Numbered from the stretch's first letter, positions 48,561 to 58,449 are shown. The stretch is 64,000 nt of DNA from Pseudomonas sp. G34 (GCF_031119625.1 NZ_JAVHZV010000003.1:1-64000), one strand, 5' to 3'. Translations and numbers: made by a program. The notes: generated by a model from the sequence alone, not told the origin.

Positions 48561-49288
48561 TCGAGATCAGCGGGCTGCAAAAGGCCTACGGCGCTCTGCA
48601 GGTCATCAAGGGCGTCGACGCCAGCGTCGCCAAGGGTGAGGTGGTGTGCATCATCGGCCCATCCGGCTCGGGCAAGTCGACCATCCTGCGCTGCATCAAC
48701 GGCCTGGAAAGCTACCAGGGCGGCAGCATCACCATCGACGGCCAGAAGGTCGAACGCGGCTCGCCCGGCATCAAGGCAATCCGCAGCGAAGTGGCGATGG
48801 TGTTCCAGCGCTTCAACCTGTTTCCACACCGCACGGTGCTGGAGAACGTCACCGAAGGCCCGATCTACGTGAAGGGCGAAAACCGCGAGCAGGCCATCGT
48901 GCATGCCAGGGAATTGTTGGCCAGTGTCGGCCTCGCCGAAAAAGCCGATGCCTACCCCAGCCAGCTGTCTGGCGGGCAACAACAGCGGGTGGCGATTGCC
49001 CGGGCACTGGCGATGCGGCCCAAGGCGATCCTGTTCGATGAACCGACCTCGGCCCTCGACCCGGAACTGGTCGGCGACGTGCTCGGCGTCATGCGCCAAC
49101 TGGCTGAATCGGGCATGACCATGGTGGTGGTCACCCACGAAATGCAGTTCGCTCGCGAAGTTGCCGATCGCGTGCTGTTTATCGATGGCGGCCTGGTCGT
49201 CGAGCAGGGCGTCGCCAAGGACGTATTGAACGCCCCTCAGCACCCGCGCACGCAGGATTTCCTGCACCGCGTACTGAACCCGATATGA
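48557..49288 (+). CDS. Polar amino-acid ABC transporter ATPase
   Basis: This 243-residue ATPase belongs to the GlnQ/HisP group. Walker A is GPSGSGKST, the signature [14 protein letters not shown], Walker [13 protein letters not shown], and the switch His lies in [12 protein letters not shown] 48557 overlaps the permease stop and begins [13 protein letters not shown] longer frame from 48296 is a shadow of the permease gene. Confidence 0.94.
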   Translation: MIEISGLQKAYGALQVIKGVDASVAKGEVVCIIGPSGSGKSTILRCINGLESYQGGSITIDGQKVERGSPGIKAIRSEVAMVFQRFNLFPHRTVLENVTEGPIYVKGENREQAIVHARELLASVGLAEKADAYPSQLSGGQQQRVAIARALAMRPKAILFDEPTSALDPELVGDVLGVMRQLAESGMTMVVVTHEMQFAREVADRVLFIDGGLVVEQGVAKDVLNAPQHPRTQDFLHRVLNPI

Positions 49289-49298
49289 GGCGCAGCAC

Positions 49299-50591
49299 AT
49301 GAACCGAGCGTATTTCCCACTGCGTCATTCGTTGTGGGCGGCAACCGCCGTGGCCGCGCCGCACACCGATAGCCTGCAGGACGCCCTGAAGGCGGATGTG
49401 ATCATCGTCGGTGCCGGCTACTGTGGGTTGAGCACCGCCCTGCACCTGGCCGAGCAAGGCGTCGACGTGGTGCTGCTGGAGGCGCAGGAAGTCGGCTTCG
49501 GCGGCTCCGGGCGCAATGGCGGTCAGGTGATTCCCGGCCTGAAGTACGACCCCAGCGAGCTGCTGGCGCGCTTTGGCGCCAAGGAGGGCCAGCGCCTGGT
49601 CGACTTTGCCGGCAGCACCGCCGATGCGGTGTTCGAGCTGATCGACAAACATGCCCTGGACGTACCTCGTGTGCGTCAGGGCTGGATCCAGGGCGCCCAC
49701 AACGCCCAGGCCATGCAGCTGGCTCAGCGCCGTGCGCGCGACTGGGCCGCTCAGGGCGTGGCGACCGAGCTGCTCGACCAGGGCCAGGCCGAACGCCTGC
49801 TCGGCACCAACAAGTACCTGGGCGGCTGGGTCGACCCCCGTGGCGGCGGCATCCAGCCGCTGAGCTATGCCCGTGAGCTGGCACGGGTGGCGATAGCGGC
49901 TGGCGTACGCCTGTTCAGCCAGTCACGCGTCACCGCCCTGCAGCGCAGTGGCAAGCAATGGACGGCGACGGTGGCAGGCGGCAGCGTCACGGCAGAGCGG
50001 GTGCTGCTCTGCACCAACGGCTACACCGACGATCTATGGCCGAACCTGCGCAAGACCATCATCGACGCCAACTCCTTCCAGGTGGCCACCCAGCCACTGC
50101 CGCCAGCGCTGCGCCAAACGATATTGCCGCAAGGTCATGTCAGCTCCGACGCGCGCAACCTGCTGCTCTATTACCGCTTCGATCACACGGGGCGGTTGCT
50201 GATGGGCGGCCGTGGCACCTTTCAGGAACCCGACCCGACACGCCGGGATCACTGGTCGCACCTCGAGGCAGCGGTGGCCAAGCTGTTCCCCCAGGTGGCC
50301 GGCATACCCTTCGATTACCGCTGGTGCGGCCACGTTGCGGTCACCCGTGATTACCTGCCGCACCTGCACGAGCCGGCACCTGGCCTGCTCATCGATATCG
50401 GCTGCCAGGGGCGTGGCGTCGGCCTGCAGACGCGCATGGGCCAGGCGCTGGCCAGCTATCTGCTCAGTGGCGATCAGCGGGTGTTGCCGGTCCAGCCATC
50501 GGGCATCAAGGCCTTTCCGCTGTATGGCATGCGTCGTCTGTATATCGCCGCCGTGATCGCCTGGTATCGCATCACCGACGGTGGCGTGTAG
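49299..50591 (+). CDS. FAD-dependent amine/amino-acid oxidase (DAO family)
   Basis: This 430-residue flavoprotein has the FAD-binding motif DVIIVGAGYCGLSTALHLAE at ~30 and the GSGRNGGQV segment typical of the gamma-glutamylputrescine oxidase / sarcosine oxidase-like DAO family. It follows the ABC importer after 10 bases, so it probably oxidises the imported amine or amino acid. A paralogue lies in the opposite orientation at 51379-52662; both begin with the segment SLWAATA. Confidence 0.88.
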   Translation: MNRAYFPLRHSLWAATAVAAPHTDSLQDALKADVIIVGAGYCGLSTALHLAEQGVDVVLLEAQEVGFGGSGRNGGQVIPGLKYDPSELLARFGAKEGQRLVDFAGSTADAVFELIDKHALDVPRVRQGWIQGAHNAQAMQLAQRRARDWAAQGVATELLDQGQAERLLGTNKYLGGWVDPRGGGIQPLSYARELARVAIAAGVRLFSQSRVTALQRSGKQWTATVAGGSVTAERVLLCTNGYTDDLWPNLRKTIIDANSFQVATQPLPPALRQTILPQGHVSSDARNLLLYYRFDHTGRLLMGGRGTFQEPDPTRRDHWSHLEAAVAKLFPQVAGIPFDYRWCGHVAVTRDYLPHLHEPAPGLLIDIGCQGRGVGLQTRMGQALASYLLSGDQRVLPVQPSGIKAFPLYGMRRLYIAAVIAWYRITDGGV

Positions 50592-50600
50592 AGGCTTGTT

Positions 50601-51317
50601 TCAGCCAAGGATGCAGAACAGCTTCTTCACCGCTACAGCGTTGCGCCAGGCATTGGTGGCACCGGCCGGGATGAGGATGGCTTCACCAGCCTTTACCTCG
50701 TAACGCTCGCCGCTCGGCGTATCGAAACTCACGCCGCCTTCGTAGAAGTACATCAGCTCGCTGTAGCCTGGCTGCACCTGTCGGCGCGCATAGGGCGTAC
50801 AACTCCAGATGCCGATGCGCAGGCAGTCGCCGCTGTCGAACTGGGTGTGGCTATGGGCAATCGGCTCGGGCGTCAGCAGCACCTCGGCCGACGGCGGGCT
50901 GCACGGTTGCAGCTCGGCGTGCGGATCGATCTTCACCGCCCGCGCCGGCATCTCGCCCAGGCTGCCAGCCGCAGTGAACGCGACGAAGATGCGCCGCAGC
51001 TCGCCGTCATGCTTCCAGCGCAACGTGGCGCCACGAGGCACGAGCAGAACCTCCCCGGCGGACGCCGTCAGGGCATAGCCGTCACCCTCCACCTGCAGGG
51101 TACCGGCCTCGATGATGCTCAGCTCGACCCAGGGGAAGGCGCTGATGCTCTGGTCGACAGTCACGGCGCACGCCACACCGCTGACGTACCCTTGCTGCAG
51201 CGCCTGGAAGTGGACATGCCGCCCCTTGCTCAGCGGGTCGTCGGGCAGCGTGCTCTCGACCTCGTCAGGCAGCAGGCGGGTGGATTCGGGCTGGGTGAAA
51301 TGCACAATGGGAATCAT
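50601..51317 (-). CDS. Bicupin protein
   Basis: This 238-residue protein consists of two cupin-like halves. The first contains VELSIIEAGTLQVEGDGYALTASAGEVLLVPRGATLRWK (key GEVLLVPRGA) and the second YSELMYFYEGGVSFDTPSGERYEVKAGEAILIPAGATNAWRN (key GEAILIPAGA). It is transcribed on the same strand as the FAD oxidase behind it, and convergent with the first FAD oxidase, 9 bases apart. It may bind a metal or ligand; the function is unknown. Confidence 0.75.
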   Translation of the reverse strand: MIPIVHFTQPESTRLLPDEVESTLPDDPLSKGRHVHFQALQQGYVSGVACAVTVDQSISAFPWVELSIIEAGTLQVEGDGYALTASAGEVLLVPRGATLRWKHDGELRRIFVAFTAAGSLGEMPARAVKIDPHAELQPCSPPSAEVLLTPEPIAHSHTQFDSGDCLRIGIWSCTPYARRQVQPGYSELMYFYEGGVSFDTPSGERYEVKAGEAILIPAGATNAWRNAVAVKKLFCILG

Positions 51318-51378
51318 GGGCTCACTTCATTCGGCGGCTGAGGCCGGCCGCCTAAGCGCCGACCCGCAGCGGATCGAC

Positions 51379-52662
51379 CTAACGGCCAAGTACATCGAGA
51401 AACTGCTGCCAGCCGGCGGCCAGGCGAACGCCGGGCGTGCGGAAGGCATGCAGGGGGATGGGATTGAAGCCCTGGCCGCCAAGCGGGCCGAGTTCGACCT
51501 GTTCGCCGGCCGTCATCGCCGCCAACTGCTTGCCCATCCACGTCGACATCGCCACCCCACCGCCGTTGTAGCCGATGGCGTAGTAACTGTTTTCGTCGAG
51601 CTGGCCTGCATGGGGCAAGTAGTCGAGGGTCATGGCCACCAGGCCTGACCAGCGGTAGGCGACCTGGTAGTCGCGCAGGATGGGGAACACCACTGCCATG
51701 CTGCGCTGGAGATCGTCGAAGGCGCTTTGCGAATCGTTTTTGCCGAATGCCCCGCGGCCACCAAAGATCAGCCGGTCGCCCACCACCCGGAACCAGCGCA
51801 GCATGCGCTTGGTATCACCGCACACCTGGCCGCCCGGCATGAGGCTGGCCAGTACCTGGGCCGGCAGTGGCTCGGTGGCGATGATGGCACTGCGAAACGG
51901 GATCAGCCGACGATGCAGCGTCGCGGTGGCGCGGCTCTGATCCGAATAGCCGTTGGTGGCGTAGATCACCTGCCGGGCACTGACCCGCCCCTGGGGCGTA
52001 TGCACGATGACGCGGCCATCCTCGCGCACCACCTGCTCGGCGGGCGTGTTGATATACACCTGCGCGCCCCTGTCGAGCAGGTGCCGAGCAATCCCTCGCG
52101 CATAATTGAGCGGATGAATACCGCCAGCCTGCGGCGTCAACAGGCCGCCGGCAAAGATCGTCGAGCCGGTCAGCTCGCGTACCTGTTCGGCGGAAATCAT
52201 CACCGAGGATTCGCCACCGGTTTCGCGCTTGATCCAGTCAGCGGTCGACTGCAAACCACCCAGCGCGTGAACGTTGTGCGCCGCCGCAATGTGCCCACTG
52301 AGCGTGAACTGGGCGTCGGCCAGGCCGAGGGTTGCCACCGTCTCGGCCACGCTGGCTACCGCCGCGTGGCCGGTTCGGTACATGTGCAAGGCGGTGTCAC
52401 GCCCGAAGCGCGCCATCAGGCTGGAGAAGCCGACACGAAACTTCGGTGACACCACCCCGCCATTGCGGCCACTGGCCCCCCAGGCCAGGGTATTGGCCTC
52501 GACGATCAGCGGCTCACGGCCACTTTCGGCGATGTGCCTGGCAGCCGAGAGGCCGGTATAGCCGGCACCGATGATCACCACGTCGCACTGCCGATCACCT
52601 TGCAGCGATTGCAGGGCGGGGGCGGGTTGGGCGGTGGCCGCCCATAAGCTCTGAACAGTCAT
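51379..52662 (-). CDS. Second FAD-dependent amine/amino-acid oxidase
   Basis: This 427-residue DAO-family flavoprotein has CDVVIIGAGYTGLSAARHIAE as the FAD-binding motif and GASGRNGGVVSPKF. It is a paralogue of the oxidase at 49299-50591, oriented oppositely and separated from it by the bicupin gene. It is 61 bases from the bicupin start and 59 from the HAD hydrolase, so the three are probably one operon. Substrate unknown. Confidence 0.88.
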   Translation of the reverse strand: MTVQSLWAATAQPAPALQSLQGDRQCDVVIIGAGYTGLSAARHIAESGREPLIVEANTLAWGASGRNGGVVSPKFRVGFSSLMARFGRDTALHMYRTGHAAVASVAETVATLGLADAQFTLSGHIAAAHNVHALGGLQSTADWIKRETGGESSVMISAEQVRELTGSTIFAGGLLTPQAGGIHPLNYARGIARHLLDRGAQVYINTPAEQVVREDGRVIVHTPQGRVSARQVIYATNGYSDQSRATATLHRRLIPFRSAIIATEPLPAQVLASLMPGGQVCGDTKRMLRWFRVVGDRLIFGGRGAFGKNDSQSAFDDLQRSMAVVFPILRDYQVAYRWSGLVAMTLDYLPHAGQLDENSYYAIGYNGGGVAMSTWMGKQLAAMTAGEQVELGPLGGQGFNPIPLHAFRTPGVRLAAGWQQFLDVLGR

Positions 52663-52721
52663 GCCAGCCTCTTGGCCAAGTTGGAAACGGCGCTCACGCG
52701 CCGGCCGTCACGCAACCAGGG

Positions 52722-53426
52722 TCAGCCCAGCTCTTTGTCGACCGCATCCGCCAGTTGCGCCAGCGAGGTGAAGTGGTAATGCGGCTTGGTGTGCGCCGAC
52801 TCCAGGGTACCGCCGCTGCCCTTCTGCGCGTGGCGGCGCTCGATCCAGCACACCTGATAGCCCAGGCGCACGGCCACGCCGATGTCGTGGTACTGACTCT
52901 GCGCGGTGTGCAGGATGTCTTCGAAGAGGATGCCCTGGGTCGCCAGGGCGCCTCGCACGTAGCCGAAATATTGCGGATCGGGCTTCTCGAAGCGCGAGTC
53001 GTCGATGGTGAACTCGAAGTCGAACGGCTGCTCCAGGGTCGCGGCCATGTGATCCAGCGCCCAGCGCTGGGCGTTGGTCATCGCCACCAGTTTGTAGTGC
53101 TTGCGCAGGCGCTTGAGCGCTTCGACGGAGTCCGGGAAGGCCGGCCAGTTCTTCACCGAGGCGGCCAGGCCTTTGGCGTAGTCATCGTTGTCGGGCAGCC
53201 CCAGCGCACGCGCCATCAGGTGATAGCAGCGCTCCAGATCGTCCGGAAACCAACCCGCGTCTTCCATCGCACGGGCCTCGCGGTACGCCTTGAGAATATC
53301 GTCATCGCTATGGGCCTTGCCCGCCTCGCCCGATACTTCGCGCATGTGGGCGAGAATGCCGGCTTCAAAATCGATCAGGGTGCCGACGACATCGAACGTT
53401 AGGGCTTTGAACTGCTTGAAAGACAT
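52722..53426 (-). CDS. Haloacid dehalogenase type II-like hydrolase
   Basis: This 234-residue HAD hydrolase has an intact active site: the nucleophile Asp in LTFDVVGTLID, motif II in AMTNAQRW, the motif III Lys in RFEKPDPQYF and an acidic motif IV in YHDIGVAV. That pattern is of type II haloacid dehalogenases, although many such proteins do not act on halogenated acids. ATG 53426 has GGAG six bases upstream; an in-frame start eight codons earlier is disfavoured. It leads the operon with the FAD oxidase and bicupin. The inactive protein at 44913 is its paralogue. Confidence 0.88.
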   Translation of the reverse strand: MSFKQFKALTFDVVGTLIDFEAGILAHMREVSGEAGKAHSDDDILKAYREARAMEDAGWFPDDLERCYHLMARALGLPDNDDYAKGLAASVKNWPAFPDSVEALKRLRKHYKLVAMTNAQRWALDHMAATLEQPFDFEFTIDDSRFEKPDPQYFGYVRGALATQGILFEDILHTAQSQYHDIGVAVRLGYQVCWIERRHAQKGSGGTLESAHTKPHYHFTSLAQLADAVDKELG

Positions 53427-53494
53427 GGGGCGCTCCACAGGAAGGATCATGGGGGAAAACTCTCTGGTCGATTAATTATCGGCCTGCCCCCTCA

Positions 53495-53503
53495 CGAAAT
53501 ATT
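53495..53503. promoter_or_regulatory. CGAAATATT motif upstream of HAD operon
   Basis: CGAAATATT here matches one half and the centre of the 14-bp palindrome upstream of gabT. It lies 69 bases upstream of the HAD start. A nine-base match may be chance. Confidence 0.35.
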
Positions 53504-53698
53504 CTGTTTTGCTCTAACCCTGAGGCATAACCTACCGTTTTTTTACTCGGCAAGCGGCAGCTGTGCTCGCAGGCCGATCAGGGGGCACGGGGCCAGACCG
53601 AAATGCACTTCCAGCTGCTGCAGCCTGGGTGCTACGACGCGGGCCTGTACGCCTTTGGCAATGGCGACCACCTGACTGTGGGCCGTCACTGCAGGCCG

Positions 53699-54610
53699 TT
53701 ATCGAAGTGCGGCAAACGGCAGACGCTTGCTCAGCTCCTGGGCCAGGTAGCGAACGAACACGGAGATACGCTGGGGGATATGCCGGCGATGCTGATACAC
53801 CGCGAAGATATCGCCACGGGGCGCCTGATGATCAGCCAATACGGCACGCAAGCGCCCACACGCCAGGTGTTCATGCACATCCCAGAGCGAACGCAGAATC
53901 AGCCCATGGCCTTCCAGCGCCAGGCTCACGGCAACTTCCCCGTCGTTGCTCGATAGCGTGCCACTGACCTTGTGGGAGAACTCGCGGCCGTCCTTGTGGA
54001 AACGCCAGATCGCGTAATCGCTGCCGAACTGGCGCAACACGATGCAGTTGTGGCGTGCCAGATCAGCCACGCTGACGGGTTCGCCCATCGCCTCGAGGTA
54101 TTCAGGCGAGGCGCACAGAACCCGTGGATTATCCAGCAGCCGTACGCCAATCAAGCGTGAATCCGGCGGCTCGCCCATGCACAGCCCCACGTCGAATTGA
54201 TCATCGAGCAGGCTCAGCGGCTGGCTGGTCAGCTCCAGGGATATCTCCAGCTGCGGGTGCAAGCGGGCGAACTGCGACACCAGTGGCGCCAGATGCCGCC
54301 GGCCGAAACCCAGGGTGGCATTGATTCGCAGCCGCCCCCGCAAGGTTGACTGGCGGCTGTCCAGGGCGCTTTCCAACTCTTCCAGCTGACGCAGGATCGG
54401 CCGCCCGCCTTCCAGATACAGGGAGCCCTCCGGCGTCAGCGACAAGCGCCGGGTGGTGCGTTGGAGCAATTGCACGCCCAGGCGTGCCTCCAGCTGGCTG
54501 AGGCGCTTGCTGACCGCCGGCAGCGACAAGCCTAGGTGGCGCGCCACCTCGGTCAGGCTGGCGCGTGTGGCCACCTGCTGGAAAAAACTCAGATCATCGA
54601 TGGCGCTCAC
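53699..54610 (-). CDS. LysR-family regulator of the DmlR/CrgA group
   Basis: This 303-residue protein has the LysR HTH ASLTEVARHLGLSLPAVSKRLSQLE followed by QRTTRRLSLTPEG (key segment EVARHLGLSLPAVSKRL). The effector domain begins near residue 90 with RLRINATLGFGRRHLAPLV, as in the DmlR/CrgA group. It is divergent from the D-malate/tartrate dehydrogenase gene with a 106-bp gap and is its probable regulator. Confidence 0.9.
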   Translation of the reverse strand: MSAIDDLSFFQQVATRASLTEVARHLGLSLPAVSKRLSQLEARLGVQLLQRTTRRLSLTPEGSLYLEGGRPILRQLEELESALDSRQSTLRGRLRINATLGFGRRHLAPLVSQFARLHPQLEISLELTSQPLSLLDDQFDVGLCMGEPPDSRLIGVRLLDNPRVLCASPEYLEAMGEPVSVADLARHNCIVLRQFGSDYAIWRFHKDGREFSHKVSGTLSSNDGEVAVSLALEGHGLILRSLWDVHEHLACGRLRAVLADHQAPRGDIFAVYQHRRHIPQRISVFVRYLAQELSKRLPFAALR

Positions 54611-54651
54611 AATTGTTTCCGAAAAGATAAGAGTGCCTTTCTTTATAGGCC

Positions 54652-54662
54652 AATTATTAATT
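54652..54662. promoter_or_regulatory. AT-rich dyad between LysR and the dehydrogenase gene
   Basis: AATTATTAATT is a perfect 5-base dyad in the 106-bp AT-rich gap between the divergent genes. It is a possible LysR site or promoter element, too short to be sure. Confidence 0.3.
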
Positions 54663-54716
54663 TAAAAACACTACATACACTGCCTGGCAATCCCCACGAG
54701 CCCCAGGAGTCCAATC

Positions 54717-55796
54717 ATGAGCAAGGCCCAATACAAGATCGCCGTGATCCCCGGTGATGGCATCGGCAAGGAAGTGATGCCCGAAGGCGTGCGGGTACTC
54801 GACGCCGTGGCAGCCAAGCACGATATCGACCTGCAGTGGGACTGGTTCGATTTCGCCTGTGCCGACTACTACGTGGCCCACGGCAAGATGATGCCGGACA
54901 ACTGGTTCGAGTTGCTCAAGGGCTACGACGCCATCTATTTTGGTGCCGTCGGCTGGCCGGACGTGGTGCCGGATCACATCTCGCTGTGGGATTCCCTGCT
55001 GCAGTTTCGCCGCGAGTTCGACCAGTACGTCAATCTGCGCCCCTGCCGGCTGATGCCCGGCGTCAAGGCGCCGCTGGCCAATCGCAAGCCCGGCGACATC
55101 GATTTCTGGGTGGTGCGCGAGAACACCGAAGGCGAGTATTCCAGCGTCGGCGGCAAGATGTTCCCCGGCACCGAGCGGGAGATCGTGCTGCAGGAAACGG
55201 TGATGACCCGGGTGGGCGTCGACCGCATTCTCAAGTTCGCCTACGACCTGGCACAGAGCCGTCCGAAGAAGCACCTGACCTCGGCCACCAAGTCCAACGG
55301 CATCGCCATCACCATGCCGTACTGGGACGAACGCGTCGCCGAAATGGGCAAGCAATACCCTGAGGTCAAGGTCGACAAGTACCACATCGACATCCTCACC
55401 GCGAACTTCGTTCTGCACCCGGACTGGTTCGATGTGGTGGTGGCCAGCAACCTGTTCGGCGACATTCTCTCCGACCTGGGCCCGGCCTGTACCGGCACCA
55501 TCGGCATCGCGCCGTCGGCCAACATCAACCCCGAGCGCAAATTCCCCAGCCTGTTCGAACCCGTGCATGGTTCGGCCCCCGATATCGCCGGCAAGGGCAT
55601 CGCCAACCCCATCGGGCAGATCTGGTGCGGCGCCATGATGCTCGACCACCTTGGCCACCCTGAAGCTGGCGCCGCGGTTCTGGCAGCCATCGAAAAGGTC
55701 CTGGCGATGGGGCCGCACAACGCGCCGCTGACCGGCGACATCGGCGGCACCGGAACCACCGAAGCGTTGGGCAAGGCCATCGCAGCGGCCTGCTGA
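54717..55796 (+). CDS. ttuC: D-malate / tartrate dehydrogenase
   Basis: This 359-residue enzyme belongs to the isocitrate/isopropylmalate dehydrogenase fold in the TtuC/DmlA group. It oxidatively decarboxylates D-malate, or oxidises tartrate, with NAD+. Evidence: KIAVIPGDGIGKEVMPEG, FDQYVNLRPCRLMPG, VVRENTEGEYSSVGG and SNLFGDILSDLG. YVNLRP with WFDFACADYY separates it from isopropylmalate dehydrogenase. ATG 54717 follows CAGGAG. It is divergent from a LysR regulator of the same type as DmlR. Confidence 0.92.
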   Translation: MSKAQYKIAVIPGDGIGKEVMPEGVRVLDAVAAKHDIDLQWDWFDFACADYYVAHGKMMPDNWFELLKGYDAIYFGAVGWPDVVPDHISLWDSLLQFRREFDQYVNLRPCRLMPGVKAPLANRKPGDIDFWVVRENTEGEYSSVGGKMFPGTEREIVLQETVMTRVGVDRILKFAYDLAQSRPKKHLTSATKSNGIAITMPYWDERVAEMGKQYPEVKVDKYHIDILTANFVLHPDWFDVVVASNLFGDILSDLGPACTGTIGIAPSANINPERKFPSLFEPVHGSAPDIAGKGIANPIGQIWCGAMMLDHLGHPEAGAAVLAAIEKVLAMGPHNAPLTGDIGGTGTTEALGKAIAAAC

Positions 55797-56390
55797 GCGC
55801 CGTGATAGCGTGCACTCCTCTGTTTGAGCAAGCGCATTCAGAGGATTGCCGCGCGCCAGGCCGGCAACGCCTGCGAAGCGCCCATGGTCCTGCATCGATG
55901 CCCAACGTTCTCGACAGGGGTCACCTGCAACACGCGATCATCGTTATGCTCTACCCATGGCGCCTTCAGCGCCTTGCTCGGCAACCTGTACCGGCACATG
56001 GGTGGCGAACCGATGAACGGCCGGGTCGAGCGCAACGCCCGGTATTCGAGCCGCATGTCATCACGTTGAGCGCCCATAAAAAATCGCAGAGCGGGCATGC
56101 CGCAGCCGAGGCGGTGTGCAGGCCTGCTGCAGCGCCTGTATGATGGCGAGCCCGAAAGCCGTCTTGGTTACGCCCATCGTGACTCGCTCCGCCCAACACC
56201 TCTGGCTGCCTACGCCGCCATAAAGCACCGCCCCCTCGCGTCACCTCGCCGCTCGCCTTGACTGCGGCGCCCTCTGCTGTGCGTGTGATTCCGGTTTCTC
56301 GCCCAGCCCACTGAACCCTGAAAATTCGAACCTATCGCAAGTTGCTGTGCGTCTTCGCGCCGTGCTTTGCGACCTATTCGTGGGATTCCT
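55797..56390. other. Non-coding stretch before the SulP transporter
   Basis: These 594 bases hold no gene I could recognise. Several short ORFs exist on both strands, but none has a ribosome site and a familiar sequence. The base pattern here and there looks codon-like, so this could be a decayed gene between two unrelated blocks. Confidence 0.5.
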
Positions 56391-57872
56391 ATGCTCGCAA
56401 AACTGCAAAACACCTGGTTGTTCAACATCCGTGGCGATGTGCTCGCCGGTATCGTCGTTGCCTTGGCGCTGATTCCGGAGGCAATCGCTTTCTCGATCAT
56501 TGCCGGCGTCGACCCGAAGGTCGGCCTGTATGCGTCGTTCTGCATCGCCGTGGTCATCGCGTTTGTAGGCGGTAGACCAGGCATGATTTCCGCAGCGACC
56601 GGCGCAATGGCGCTGCTCATGGTCACCCTGGTCAAGGAGCATGGCCTGCAATACCTCCTTGCTGCGACCCTGCTTTGCGGCGTGCTGCAGATTTTCGCCG
56701 GCTACCTCAGGCTGGGCAGCTTGATGCGCTTTGTCTCGCGCTCGGTGGTTACCGGCTTCGTAAATGCGTTGGCCATACTGATTTTCATGGCCCAGCTGCC
56801 CGAGCTGACCAACGTCACCTGGCATGTTTACGCCATGACCGCAGCGGGTCTCGGCATCATCTACCTCCTGCCGTACGTGCCCCTGGTTGGTCGTCTGTTG
56901 CCTTCTCCGCTGGTCTGTATCCTCGTGCTTACCGCAACCTCCCTCGCGCTGGGCCTGGACATCCGGACCGTCGGCGACATGGGCGAGTTGCCGGACACCC
57001 TGCCCGTTTTTCTCTGGCCGCAAGTGCCGCTGAACATCGATACCTTGCTGATCATCTTGCCGTACTCGGCGGCGCTGGCAGTGGTAGGCCTGCTCGAGTC
57101 GATGATGACGGCAACCATCGTCGACGACCTGACGGACACGCCAAGCGATAAAAACCGTGAGTGCAAAGGACAGGGCATTGCCAACATCGCCTCGGGCCTG
57201 GTCGGCGGTATGGCTGGCTGCGCGATGATCGGCCAGTCGATCATCAACGTTAAGTCCGGCGGCCGCGGCAGGCTCTCATCGTTGACTGCTGGCGTCGTGT
57301 TGCTGGTGATGGTGGTATTTCTCAGCGACTGGGTCAGCCAGATCCCGATGGCTGCGCTCGTTGCAGTCATGATCATGGTATCGATCGGCACGTTCAGCTG
57401 GGCATCGCTGCGCGACCTGCAGAAATACCCCCTGTCGACCAATCTCGTGATGATCGTGACCGTGGTGGTGGTGGTCTGGACCCACAATCTGGCCTACGGC
57501 GTGCTCGCCGGGGTATTGCTCGCCGCGATGTTCTTCGCGAACAAAATCGGCCGCCTATTGGCCATCGATTCGGAGCTTATCAACGGCACTCGACGCTATC
57601 GGGTTATTGGCCAAGTGTTCTTCGCGTCTGCCGATCAGTTCGTCGCAGCATTCGATACACGAGAGTCGCTGGAAAACGTGGTCATCGACCTGACCGATGC
57701 GCATTTCTGGGACATCACTGCAGTCGGTGCGCTCGACAAGATAATGCTCACGTTTCGCGGTGCGGGTACCGAAGTCGACTTGGTGGGGCTCAATCAGGCC
57801 AGCGCCACGCTGGTTGACCGTTTCGCCATGCATGGCAAGCCGGACGCACTGGATCAACTCTTGAAGCACTGA
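56391..57872 (+). CDS. SulP-family anion transporter with STAS domain
   Basis: This 493-residue inner-membrane protein is a SulP (SLC26-like) anion transporter. The N-terminal membrane domain opens with [31 protein letters not shown], key segment [15 protein letters not shown], and has about eleven segments. A cytoplasmic STAS domain lies at ~400-493 ([22 protein letters not shown]). Sulfate or bicarbonate are usual substrates. The start at 56391 is not well supported by a ribosome site. It is single, and unrelated by function to the ttuC and ars genes. Confidence 0.88.
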   Translation: MLAKLQNTWLFNIRGDVLAGIVVALALIPEAIAFSIIAGVDPKVGLYASFCIAVVIAFVGGRPGMISAATGAMALLMVTLVKEHGLQYLLAATLLCGVLQIFAGYLRLGSLMRFVSRSVVTGFVNALAILIFMAQLPELTNVTWHVYAMTAAGLGIIYLLPYVPLVGRLLPSPLVCILVLTATSLALGLDIRTVGDMGELPDTLPVFLWPQVPLNIDTLLIILPYSAALAVVGLLESMMTATIVDDLTDTPSDKNRECKGQGIANIASGLVGGMAGCAMIGQSIINVKSGGRGRLSSLTAGVVLLVMVVFLSDWVSQIPMAALVAVMIMVSIGTFSWASLRDLQKYPLSTNLVMIVTVVVVVWTHNLAYGVLAGVLLAAMFFANKIGRLLAIDSELINGTRRYRVIGQVFFASADQFVAAFDTRESLENVVIDLTDAHFWDITAVGALDKIMLTFRGAGTEVDLVGLNQASATLVDRFAMHGKPDALDQLLKH

Positions 57873-58039
57873 GTGGAGTCCTGCGCTCGGCTGGGCCCAG
57901 CTGCTCAGCCTGGCTGCGCAGCCCTTGGCCTGCCAGCCGAGTCTTTTGGCCAGAGGAGCGCTCTGGCCGCCCCACCTCCTCCTCGGCCTGAAGCAGCTGC
58001 AGCATCTGCGATGCACTAGCCAGCCAGCTTTTTATATGT

Positions 58040-58055
58040 GAATATCCGCATATTC
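58040..58055. promoter_or_regulatory. Probable ArsR operator
   Basis: GAATAT and ATATTC form a perfect 6-base dyad around CCGC, 25 bases upstream of arsR. It is flanked by a wider ATATGTGAA / TTCATATAT dyad. AT-rich dyads in this position are typical of ArsR sites. Confidence 0.7.
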
Positions 58056-58080
58056 GTTTTTTCATATATATGTGGCGACC

Positions 58081-58428
58081 ATGCTGACCCCTCCCGATGC
58101 CTTCAAATGCCTGGCAGACGAGACCCGCGCTCGTGCCACCCTGCTGATCGCCGAACACGGAGAACTCTGTGTCTGCGAACTGATGTGCGCCCTGCAAGAC
58201 AATCAATCGAAGATCAGCCGGCACCTGGCACAGTTACGAACTGCCGGGCTGTTGCTCGATCGCCGCCAGGGGCAGTGGGTGTACTACCGGCTCAATCCCG
58301 GCCTGCCGGAGTGGTTCAAAGAGGTGCTGCGCATCACCTCGGCAGGCAACAGCGCATGGCTGAGCGACGGCACGGCCCGCCTGAACACGATGGATGGACG
58401 CCCCGAGCGCGCCATCGGTTGCTGCTAA
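58081..58428 (+). CDS. arsR: Arsenic-responsive repressor ArsR
   Basis: This 115-residue repressor has the ArsR/SmtB HTH (CELMCALQDNQSKISRHLAQLRTAGLL, key residues NQSKISRHLAQL). The metalloid-binding CVCEL segment lies near residue 30, and a GCC end lies at the C-terminus. The ATG at 58081 starts MLTPPDAFK; a GTG three codons earlier is possible. It heads the arsBCH operon and lies just after the palindromic operator. Confidence 0.92.
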   Translation: MLTPPDAFKCLADETRARATLLIAEHGELCVCELMCALQDNQSKISRHLAQLRTAGLLLDRRQGQWVYYRLNPGLPEWFKEVLRITSAGNSAWLSDGTARLNTMDGRPERAIGCC

Positions 58429-58449
58429 ACCTGGCCAGGAGCCCTGTAG

